Shown here: one piece after another, positions 15,881 through 22,309 of the stretch
Position numbering within the stretch: position 1 is the stretch's first letter
Layout: each line of letters opens with the position of its first letter
Source of the DNA: a virus
Length of the DNA: 23,562 nucleotides
Strand: one strand, 5' to 3'
IMG/VR virus record: IMGVR_UViG_3300025280_000177
Span: 1-23,562 of that record
Notes under the pieces: model-generated
Told to the model about the DNA's origin: nothing
Seen by the model: the letters and a program-made list of their open reading frames with translations, nothing else
Database searches by the model: none
Program-made: the position numbers and the translations under genes

Positions 15881-17595
15881 CGCAACCGCTCCTTAATCTT
15901 TGCGAAAGGCTCTTCCCAACTTCCATATTTTTCCTGTCGGAAAAGAGTGACGCTATCATAATATGGTGTCACATCTCCCGGTAGCGCCCACAAGTAGTAT
16001 GACAAAACAGGAACTACAATCCATGTTTCCACACCCATCGATGCTGCCAAATGTGCAACGCTGGTGCAGGAGCTTATTACTAGTTCACATTGGCTGATGG
16101 ACTTCCTGGTAACTTGCCAATCATCTAACGGAGCTTGCCCCATCCACTCTGGTTTCAGCTCTGCATCTTTATCTCTCTGCAACGAAACACAAGTATATCC
16201 CTTAACAGCATCAAACATTAAACCAGCCGGGAAGAACCTGTGCTGTTCATGCTCAAACTTAGGATTACCACTCCACCTTACTCCTACACGTCCCGGTATT
16301 GGGTCAGCAGTACGATCAATATACGGAGTTCCTTTTAAATCTTCATATTCATATCCCAGGGGAACGACTGCCGACATCGAAGGAAGCCAGTAATCATGGT
16401 ACGTTCCACACGCTGCATCATGTTCTACTACTGGAAAGTTCTCTGCAAACATAGGAGCTAATTCAGGCGAACAGGAAATTACCACTCTATTTCCTCGTTC
16501 CTGCAAAGCAAAAGCAAACCGATAACTCTTAATCTGGTCACCAAGACCCCCTTCCAGATTAAGCAGGACAGTTCCTTCTTCTCCATTCCAGATAGGTTGT
16601 TTGGAACCTATATGCCTGTTGCCAAATACATCTTGCCTTCGCCCTTGATCTAAAAGTTTATGCCCCTCCAATAATTTACCTTGTCGGAGCAGATACCATC
16701 CACGGTTAAAAGCTGCGCGTTGACAGGTTGGGGTTTCCTTCTCCAGTTGTTGAGCAATTTCCCAACCCTTCTTAAAATCTCCCCGTATCCCTGCTGCTAA
16801 TTGCAGGTCTATCAAGGTCTCTTTCTTTGTAGGTTCTGGCTGGTCATTCCAGAACTCTCCGCCAGAATAATGCTCCCATAACTCATCGCCCAACAACTCT
16901 TGTGGAGAGTACTTCTGTTGACTAACCACTGGACGTATCCGGTGCAAATCTTTAATGCCCCATATCCCGTCCTCCTCTGTCGAGGGAGGGACATTATCAA
17001 GTTCATGGGTGAATTGTTCTACCCCAATGAAATCAGAAATACGATTCATCTGAATCTGAGTGTGGTTTACCAATTCATCATATTCAATAAGCAAAAGATT
17101 ATCTGGATACTCCTTATAAGCATTACGTAATTCAGTATAAGTATTAATAATATACACACTTAAATCTTTAATAAGACTTTCTTTCCCATGAATATACTCA
17201 GCATTTTTCGAGGGACGAATAAGTTTATAAACCGAAGCAAGACATTCATTGATAGGACGTACCGTTGCAACAATCTTAACTTCTACCTGATTTTTCATCA
17301 TCAATTTGATAACTTCTAAATCAGTCCATGTTCTTGATTTATCAAAAATTATAGGACAATCAACTTTCCCGTACCGATATTGTTTCAATACTTCTACACA
17401 TTCTTCTTTTTTCAATCCATCTGACTGTACAGTTGTCAAAGTAGTGTTAGTTTCCCAGAAACCATTAAAAGCCATCAGAATATCTGCCATATTACTTGTA
17501 TTACTGGCATAAGTATCAGGACGCTGGTTTAATAAACTAGTTAAAAGTGTTGAACCAGATCTTGGGATTCCAGCTAAGAATTTTAATTTCTTCAT
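15847..17595 (-). CDS. sulfotransferase-TPR-glycosyltransferase (GT9-like) fusion, 582 aa
   Basis: Two enzyme modules share one frame. Residues 1 to about 245 are a sulfotransferase: GIPRSGSTLL (9-18) is the P-loop-like 5'-phosphosulfate loop for PAPS, and R113 with S121 (VRPINECLAS) fit the 3'-phosphate-binding motif with normal spacing. Residues about 255-335 are TPR-like (AFNRGWYLLRQGKLLEGHKL). Residues about 340-575 are a GT9/heptosyltransferase-like domain: NLEGGLGDQI (346-355), RVGVRWSGNP (436-445), SSCTSVAHLAASMG (508-521) and WALPG...YDSVTLFRQ. It would transfer sulfate and a sugar to surface or virion glycans; the acceptor is unknown. The ATG at 17595 forms TGATG with the RCC1 stop. 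The gene lies among tail-fibre genes. The sulfotransferase half is much more AT-rich than the GT half, suggesting separate origins. Confidence 0.87.
   Translation of the reverse strand: MKKLKFLAGIPRSGSTLLTSLLNQRPDTYASNTSNMADILMAFNGFWETNTTLTTVQSDGLKKEECVEVLKQYRYGKVDCPIIFDKSRTWTDLEVIKLMMKNQVEVKIVATVRPINECLASVYKLIRPSKNAEYIHGKESLIKDLSVYIINTYTELRNAYKEYPDNLLLIEYDELVNHTQIQMNRISDFIGVEQFTHELDNVPPSTEEDGIWGIKDLHRIRPVVSQQKYSPQELLGDELWEHYSGGEFWNDQPEPTKKETLIDLQLAAGIRGDFKKGWEIAQQLEKETPTCQRAAFNRGWYLLRQGKLLEGHKLLDQGRRQDVFGNRHIGSKQPIWNGEEGTVLLNLEGGLGDQIKSYRFAFALQERGNRVVISCSPELAPMFAENFPVVEHDAACGTYHDYWLPSMSAVVPLGYEYEDLKGTPYIDRTADPIPGRVGVRWSGNPKFEHEQHRFFPAGLMFDAVKGYTCVSLQRDKDAELKPEWMGQAPLDDWQVTRKSISQCELVISSCTSVAHLAASMGVETWIVVPVLSYYLWALPGDVTPYYDSVTLFRQEKYGSWEEPFAKIKERLRCMHTLKTMAA
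15889..15894 (-). promoter_or_regulatory. Shine-Dalgarno AAGGAG for the chaperone gene, inside the upstream gene
   Basis: AAGGAG on the minus strand is 8 bases from the ATG at 15880 and lies within the last codons of the sulfotransferase-GT gene. It supports the 34-base gene overlap as genuine. Confidence 0.65.
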
Positions 17596-18758
17596 CAAGC
17601 CGACCGTATACCGTGCATAACGTTACTTTGAGAATTACCTACTGAAATCCAATCTGTATCAGAGCCGACCTGTGCTGGTGAACTAATAGATGTAGTATTT
17701 CCTTGGGCAGTAAGACCATTGGCACCATCTCCCCAAGTCCATAACGTGCCATCAGTTTTAACACTTGCACCAACCCAATTCGGAGCAGACGTTACCTTCC
17801 AATCTGTTAAAGAACCAACCTGAACGGGAGAAGACCTATTAGTTGTATCTCCTAAACCTAATTGACCTTTATCGTTTTTACCCCAAGTCCATAACGTGCC
17901 ATCAGTTTTAACTGCTAAAACATTATCTTTATAACCCATTTCCGCATAAGACCATTCCGTAGTACCAATTTGAACAGGAGAAGATTTACTAGTAGTAGTT
18001 CCATCACCTAGTTGACCGCTAGCATTATGACCCCATGTGAATAGAGCACCGTCTGATCTAAGAGCAACAACGGCAAACCACCCTTGATTGACTAAAGTCC
18101 AAGTTTCCAATGACCCAATTTGAGCCGGGGATGATACTGAAGTTGTACTCCCAGTCCCTAATTGCCCTTGTCCACCATATCCAACGGACCACAATTGACC
18201 CGAAGTATCTGAGCCATGATTAGTAATAGCAAAAGCAGTCCTATAGTTTCCACTGCATTTTATCCAATAGGTTGCAGACCCAATTTGAACTGGTGAGGAA
18301 TAGGCCGTTGTATCCCCTTGTCCAGCTTGTCCGTAAGAATTGGTACCTCCTACATGCCACCAAGTATTATCCGTTTTCGTTGCCCACGTTTCATAACCAC
18401 CTGTGCAAGTGGCCCAATCTGTTAAAGAGCCAACTTGAACAGGAGAACTGTACTGAGTAGTATTTCCATGACCAAGTTGACCATTACCTCCTCGACCCCA
18501 AGTAAAAAGTTTACCATCCTCATCAATAGCCATTGTAGAATCCCCGGCAGCACTATATTTCCATGATCCATAATCATCTAAATCTACAATTTGCCAATTT
18601 GTATTACTTCCAATTTGAACAGGAGAAGATCTATCAGTACTACTTCCATCTCCTATTGCACCTTGTGAGTTTTCTCCCCATCCCCAGAGAGTTCCTACAT
18701 TACCACCAGCACTAGTCGAACCAGCAGAACCCATCATTGCTCGTCTAATATTAGACAT
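17595..18758 (-). CDS. RCC1-repeat beta-propeller tail protein, 387 aa
   Basis: After a short N-terminus (MSNIRRAMMGSAGSTSAGG) the protein consists of seven tandem RCC1-type units of about 50 residues. Each has a W-G-x-x-x-x-G-Q-L-G-x-G-x-T-T core followed by SSPVQIG or SSPAQVG, for example LFTWGHNASGQLGDGTTT and LWTWGKNDKGQLGLGDTT. Seven repeats are enough to close a seven-bladed propeller. There is no signal peptide. The start overlaps the TAA of the 383-aa fibre gene (TAATG) and the stop overlaps the start of the sulfotransferase-GT gene. The context suggests a fibre-tip or adhesin-like subunit that binds a host-surface ligand, not a nucleotide-exchange factor; eukaryotic RCC1 function should not be inferred. 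Unit 3 (WWHVGGTNSYGQAGQG) and unit 7 are the most divergent. Confidence 0.87.
   Translation of the reverse strand: MSNIRRAMMGSAGSTSAGGNVGTLWGWGENSQGAIGDGSSTDRSSPVQIGSNTNWQIVDLDDYGSWKYSAAGDSTMAIDEDGKLFTWGRGGNGQLGHGNTTQYSSPVQVGSLTDWATCTGGYETWATKTDNTWWHVGGTNSYGQAGQGDTTAYSSPVQIGSATYWIKCSGNYRTAFAITNHGSDTSGQLWSVGYGGQGQLGTGSTTSVSSPAQIGSLETWTLVNQGWFAVVALRSDGALFTWGHNASGQLGDGTTTSKSSPVQIGTTEWSYAEMGYKDNVLAVKTDGTLWTWGKNDKGQLGLGDTTNRSSPVQVGSLTDWKVTSAPNWVGASVKTDGTLWTWGDGANGLTAQGNTTSISSPAQVGSDTDWISVGNSQSNVMHGIRSA
17731..17912 (-). repeat. direct nucleotide repeats inside the RCC1 gene, 150-base period
   Basis: A 32-base stretch beginning ccccaagtccataacgtg is identical at 17731-17762 and 17881-17912. The spacing is exactly 50 codons, one propeller blade. 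The near-perfect copy suggests recent blade duplication or gene conversion. Confidence 0.75.
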
Positions 18759-19909
18759 TACGATGGACTCTTACTGTCAGCACTGGCAACCATACCATGC
18801 CAGATTGTGCCACCATCGGTGGTAATAAAAACGAGGATATCTATTCCACTGGTAGTTAAAGTTGGTGCCGTCCCACCGGCCCAATCTACAGTACCAGGCC
18901 AATTTACCGTTTGCGATCCACCGTTTGTCAGGAACAGTGTAAAACCGCAAAGCTCGTCAGAAGCAGTAGGATTGCTAAATGTAAAAGTATTGGCAGAAGT
19001 GTCTACTGTAGCTACAACATTGTTACCTAAAGTTAGATCAATATCTTGTGTACCTCCACCAGTACTACCAATAGCATTGGTGACTTCCCCATAATCTTTA
19101 AGATTAATAGCCGAAACCGTTTGGTCGGCACCTGTGACAGCACCTGCTAGAGTTTGCGCTGGGACAGCATTGACATTCTCAACCGCAAATGTTCCTAAAC
19201 CGATTGATGTTCTAAGTGTAGCTCCAGATTCAGCAACTGGGTCAGTAGTACCGTCACCTACAATCATTTCACCATCAGCTAAGGCTGCCATAGCTGTAAT
19301 AGCGCCAGTACCAGAACCTAATAAAACTCCACCATCAGTTAATGATGATGCACCAGTTCCACCGTTAGCTACGCTAAGATCAGTCCCCAAGGTTAATGCA
19401 CCGTCGATTGCCGCCGCACCAGTACATTCCAAAGTAGCAATCTGTAAATCTGAAAGAGCATTTGTGACTACCGCTCCGCTTCCGGCCCCATCACAATAGA
19501 TAATGGCATTTTTTCCATTTTGTATGGTGACAGATGCTCCTCCTCCACTTCCTTGTTTCATAAGTAATGAATACGGGCCGCTTGAGCCAGTATCAGTAGT
19601 AGCGTTTTCAATAATAAACCAAGCAGTAGTGGTATCTGGAGCAATGGTCACCGTACAGTTCTGGGCTAATGAACCTGTAAATTTGATGACCCGGAACATG
19701 CCATCCTGAAGATTTTCCGTTCCAGTTCCAGGAGAAGCCTCTCGAACCGTAAGGGTGGCTGTCGCTGCATCCGACAAGGCAACTGCCTTGTATGCGGCAA
19801 TCCGATCCAAAATATCAAAGTTAAAATTAGTGGTATCACCCCAAGCGCCAGTTTGATCCCCAGCAGCCATCTCTTCGATACCAAAATTAGTAGTATATGA
19901 TGAAGCCAT
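18758..19909 (-). CDS. tail fibre protein 1, 383 aa
   Basis: Residues 1 to about 172 (MASSYTTNFGIEEMAAGD, TVREASP, ENLQDGMFRVIKFTG, YCDGAGSGAVVTNAL) are the same anchor domain as in the 554-aa fibre. Next comes a short shaft with NGGTGASSLTDGGVLLGSGT and GEMIVGDGTTDPVAE, phrases common in phage fibres. The C-terminus differs completely from fibre 2: LGNNVVATVDTSANTFTFSN, a SQTVNWPGTVDWAGG strand pair and a closing FITTDGGTIWHGMVAS, resembling a small beta-sandwich found at the ends of phage tail proteins. AGGAT precedes the ATG at 19909, in a gap of 9 bases after the previous stop. It probably provides the connector onto which the RCC1 protein or other tips attach. Confidence 0.85.
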   Translation of the reverse strand: MASSYTTNFGIEEMAAGDQTGAWGDTTNFNFDILDRIAAYKAVALSDAATATLTVREASPGTGTENLQDGMFRVIKFTGSLAQNCTVTIAPDTTTAWFIIENATTDTGSSGPYSLLMKQGSGGGASVTIQNGKNAIIYCDGAGSGAVVTNALSDLQIATLECTGAAAIDGALTLGTDLSVANGGTGASSLTDGGVLLGSGTGAITAMAALADGEMIVGDGTTDPVAESGATLRTSIGLGTFAVENVNAVPAQTLAGAVTGADQTVSAINLKDYGEVTNAIGSTGGGTQDIDLTLGNNVVATVDTSANTFTFSNPTASDELCGFTLFLTNGGSQTVNWPGTVDWAGGTAPTLTTSGIDILVFITTDGGTIWHGMVASADSKSPS

Positions 19910-19918
19910 ATTATTATC

Positions 19919-20347
19919 CTACGCTGCTATTGGCACCCAGTTAGCGTCTTGTGTCGTGTCAATCACACTCCATACATTTGGCGTTGCTACAAGTCCTTGT
20001 GCCTCAACCCCTGTAACAACAAACGAAACCCCTTTTCCAATATCCCCAATTTCACCAACTGCTTCAACGCCAGTAACCCCAAAAATAAGCTCTGTGACTA
20101 TAGATTCAGAACCTAAAGAACCGGCAGCTTCAACTCCTGTGGCAGAAACAGCCACCTCTGTAACTACCGCAACAGTGCCAATAGAACTGGCGATCTCAAG
20201 CCCTGTAACTTCCTCAGTTGTATCAACAACAATTGAAACAGAACCTAAAGCTCCCGCAGCTTGAACCCCAGTAACCACTAGTGGGGCTGGTTGGCTCCAA
20301 GGGCCACTACTCCAAGTTTCTCGGCTCCAACCGTATAACAGGGCCAC
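19919..20347 (-). CDS. internal-repeat virion-type protein, 142 aa
   Basis: The start is a GTG at 20347 just after the TAA of the upstream gene (10-base gap); no better start exists nearby. After a Trp-rich N-terminus (YGWSRETWSSGPWSQP) come five imperfect units beginning at residues 25, 47, 69, 91 and 111. The first three are 22 residues long and the fourth is 20. Each opens V-T-G-V-E-A-x-G and most continue x-L/I-G, for example ATGVEAAGSLGSESIV. The last 30 residues (VWSVIDTTQDANWVPIA) form a conserved-looking end. The repeats are probably short beta strands in a fibrous or surface protein. The function is unknown, and the place between head-tail and fibre genes suggests a virion component. 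Confidence 0.72.
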   Translation of the reverse strand: MALLYGWSRETWSSGPWSQPAPLVVTGVQAAGALGSVSIVVDTTEEVTGLEIASSIGTVAVVTEVAVSATGVEAAGSLGSESIVTELIFGVTGVEAVGEIGDIGKGVSFVVTGVEAQGLVATPNVWSVIDTTQDANWVPIAA

Positions 20348-20357
20348 TTCGTTACTC

Positions 20358-20867
20358 TTATGCTATGCGAATAATCGCGTTGTTGGCGTCATTCGCAGGA
20401 TACTGGATCGTAAAATCCCCTGCACTCGATGATTTATCCCCACCAAAATCTAAAACACAAACACTAGGGTAGGCCGCATGATTTACAGACGCGCCCGTTC
20501 CCGCTGTATTCAGGGTGGAATTATATATTACCGCGCACCTTGCGCCTGTAATCGTGGAAGTACTCCAGGTAGTATCTGCAAAATCCAGAAAAGCCGTTGG
20601 AACAGAAGAACTGTTATCTGCAAGTCCCAAGGTAACACTACCAAGGGCAGCTCCTCCTGCTGAATAAGCAGTCCCGCTTACTTCATTCGTCGCCGTATAA
20701 CCAGTTAGATCCTCATTGGCATCGGTTCTACTTGAAGTAAACATTGCAATTTTAAAGGTGTCCGCCGAAATACCAGAAGACCCTGTCCTAGTGTGATCCA
20801 GCCAAAAATGGATACCCACCGTAATCTCTTTCTTGTAAGTACCGCACATGGCCTGATTAATAGCCAT
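20358..20867 (-). CDS. structural-type protein, 169 aa
   Basis: This is a beta-rich protein of a type I recall from phage structural operons, with no named function. It begins MAINQAMCGTYKKEITVGIH, has the segment DTFKIAMFTSSRT, then FADTTWSTSTITGARCAVIY, and ends with a well-conserved-looking block (VLDFGGDKSSSAGDFTIQYP, then NAIIRIA). The ATG at 20867 has AAGGAG 8 bases upstream (20876-20881), the best ribosome-binding site in this part, hinting at high expression as for a major virion component. It is flanked by the 96-aa protein (TGA one base before its ATG) and the repeat protein. A tail or decoration subunit is plausible; no enzyme motif is seen. Confidence 0.75.
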   Translation of the reverse strand: MAINQAMCGTYKKEITVGIHFWLDHTRTGSSGISADTFKIAMFTSSRTDANEDLTGYTATNEVSGTAYSAGGAALGSVTLGLADNSSSVPTAFLDFADTTWSTSTITGARCAVIYNSTLNTAGTGASVNHAAYPSVCVLDFGGDKSSSAGDFTIQYPANDANNAIIRIA

Positions 20868-20868
20868 T

Positions 20869-21159
20869 TCACAATCTCCTTATCATCTCGGCCATGTCTT
20901 CATGCCCTTGCTTCTGAAGTAAAGCCCAAATAGTGGTTCGTTCACTTTGCGCCATTTGCTTTAGGTAGTAGAGTATTACATCCCTAACCTTATTTCTATA
21001 CGCGACCGCCTGATCCCGTATAGGAGGGGGGGCCTTTTCGTTGATAACCATAATCTTGTTCATAGCCATATCAGCCATTGTTTCCGGGCTATGACCACCA
21101 TTATTTGAGGTAAATACTTTAACCGTCCCCAAATCTCCTTGACCGGTCGCTTGAAGCAT
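20869..21159 (-). CDS. hypothetical protein, 96 aa, helical
   Basis: The product is not recognised. It starts MLQATGQGDLGTVKVFTS, then has a Gly/His-containing turn (NNGGHSPETMADMAMNKI) and a long helical C-terminal half (RDQAVAYRNKVRDVILYYLK, then QMAQSERTTIWALL). It contains no cysteines, signal peptide or membrane segment. The ATG at 21159 forms TGATG with the stop of the 214-aa adaptor gene. Its place directly after the adaptor and before structural proteins suggests an assembly or tail-completion accessory. Confidence 0.72.
   Translation of the reverse strand: MLQATGQGDLGTVKVFTSNNGGHSPETMADMAMNKIMVINEKAPPPIRDQAVAYRNKVRDVILYYLKQMAQSERTTIWALLQKQGHEDMAEMIRRL
20876..20881 (-). promoter_or_regulatory. 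strong Shine-Dalgarno AAGGAG for the 169-aa gene
   Basis: AAGGAG on the minus strand lies 8 bases from the ATG at 20867 and inside the 3' end of the previous gene, an optimal arrangement that suggests high translation. Confidence 0.6.
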
Positions 21160-21803
21160 CAGGCGAGTTCCCTCCTTACGCGGTCAAATCTATATTCTTC
21201 TTGAGTCTGCTGCGCTTCTCCTAGATTTTTAAGACCTTGGAGAGATTCCATATAGCGACTGTTATAAAGCGTTAACAAATCCTGCTCCCCCTTCATGAAC
21301 GTGTATGCCTCAACTAAGCTACCGTACAAAAGAGCCAACTCTGCGTTGTCACCAAGCCAACTGGTTCCATCTGAAGTCTCTGTAATAGAAGTAGGACGGA
21401 AGAAATAATGCAACTCCATAGTCAAAGCATCATTTGGAGTAGGCGCTAATAAAAAAGTAGTGTCGTTCCAATCCCCATAATACAAAGGAACCCCCGTTGT
21501 GCCAGGATTCGGGGTGTAATCCTGTAAAAAAGTTACATGTTTGTATAAAAGAAACTCATTTTTAGAATCACTAATCACACTCAAAGAAAAAGGTGCTAAA
21601 AAGTCACTGGGTTTTGACAAAAACTTTTGCGAAGCAGTCGTAGTTCCTTGAGAATTTTGCCTAAAAACGTCTAATTGTACCTCTTTTAAGATGCGTTCTT
21701 CTGCATTCAAAATAAATCTTGTGAGATTATTAACAAAAGTAGTCTCAGTATTATCGGTATAATCCTGGATTGCGGTTTTAAGTGTTGCAAATGTATAAGC
21801 CAT
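21159..21803 (-). CDS. head-tail adaptor-like protein, 214 aa
   Basis: The N-terminal half is helical (FATLKTAIQDYTDNTETTFV, then RFILNAEERILKEVQLDVFR), the pattern of a phage adaptor of the SU10/P22 gp4 type, in which a helix bundle docks onto the portal ring. The centre is beta-rich and includes FLSKPSDFLAPFSLSV and GDWNDTTFLLAPTPND. The C-terminal helices (AELALLYGSLVEAYTFMKGE) precede a basic, charged tail (RFDRVRREL). The length suits an adaptor. It overlaps the next gene by one base and follows the 167-aa protein's stop by one base. The family assignment is from remembered pattern and neighbourhood, not a search. Confidence 0.72.
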   Translation of the reverse strand: MAYTFATLKTAIQDYTDNTETTFVNNLTRFILNAEERILKEVQLDVFRQNSQGTTTASQKFLSKPSDFLAPFSLSVISDSKNEFLLYKHVTFLQDYTPNPGTTGVPLYYGDWNDTTFLLAPTPNDALTMELHYFFRPTSITETSDGTSWLGDNAELALLYGSLVEAYTFMKGEQDLLTLYNSRYMESLQGLKNLGEAQQTQEEYRFDRVRRELA

Positions 21804-21804
21804 A

Positions 21805-22308
21805 CTATGGACTCACTGTTACAGGGCCAGCGGAAGCAAAACCACCCCCACCTCGGACAGATCCACTTGTGGCAGTCCCGCTACTGGCGGTAAAGGTATA
21901 ATTAGCATCATCGACTTTCGTAATAGAAAACCCGGCAGCAGTTTCAATCATACTGGCAGTGAAGCCATCAAAGGCCTCTGCACTACGAAATCGGACTGTA
22001 TCCCCCGTGCTTCTACCGTGTCCTGGTTGGTATACATTGATAGTTGTCGATCCAGAATCCCCTGATCTGAACGGATTAAACTGAAGAAGAACTTCTACTG
22101 GCGGTTCCACCCTGTCTGGGCGACTTATGCGTAAGGCTTGAGCGTCTGGGAGAACCTTCGCCGGCGTAAGTTGAGGCTGCTTCGCCTCAAATTCGTCCTT
22201 TCCTACCAAAAACCCATTCCATTCAATGGCCATATCTCTAAGCCGATAGGCCCTACCAGACATATCTGAGATGCCCATCGCATATTTTTCACTTGCGTAT
22301 CGAGACAT
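21805..22308 (-). CDS. virion-type protein, 167 aa, with inserted beta module
   Basis: The N-terminus (YASEKYAMGISDMSGRAYRL, then EWNGFLVGKDEFEAKQPQL) is a small conserved-looking domain of marine phages. In layout it resembles a rubredoxin-like zinc ribbon but lacks cysteines at those positions. Residues about 78-155 form a second module (NPFRSGDSGS, PGHGRSTGDTVRF, DDANYTFTASSGTA) that is also found inside the 754-aa nozzle-like protein, so it is a shared, possibly surface-exposed, domain. AAGGAT lies before the ATG at 22308. It sits between two probable connector proteins, which suggests a neck or tail accessory; its exact role is unknown. Confidence 0.73.
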   Translation of the reverse strand: MSRYASEKYAMGISDMSGRAYRLRDMAIEWNGFLVGKDEFEAKQPQLTPAKVLPDAQALRISRPDRVEPPVEVLLQFNPFRSGDSGSTTINVYQPGHGRSTGDTVRFRSAEAFDGFTASMIETAAGFSITKVDDANYTFTASSGTATSGSVRGGGGFASAGPVTVSP

Positions 22309-22309
22309 A

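Noticed and set aside
15847-17595. Possibility that the sulfotransferase and glycosyltransferase are two genes fused by a sequencing error.
   Set aside because: The frame is continuous with no stop, the linker contains a TPR-like segment normally joined to this GT type, and no start with a ribosome-binding site was noted at the domain boundary.
17700-18700. Regular spaced repeats that might suggest a CRISPR-like or tandem-repeat array.
   Set aside because: The period is about 150 bases in frame and the repeats encode RCC1 propeller blades; there are no identical short repeats with unique spacers.
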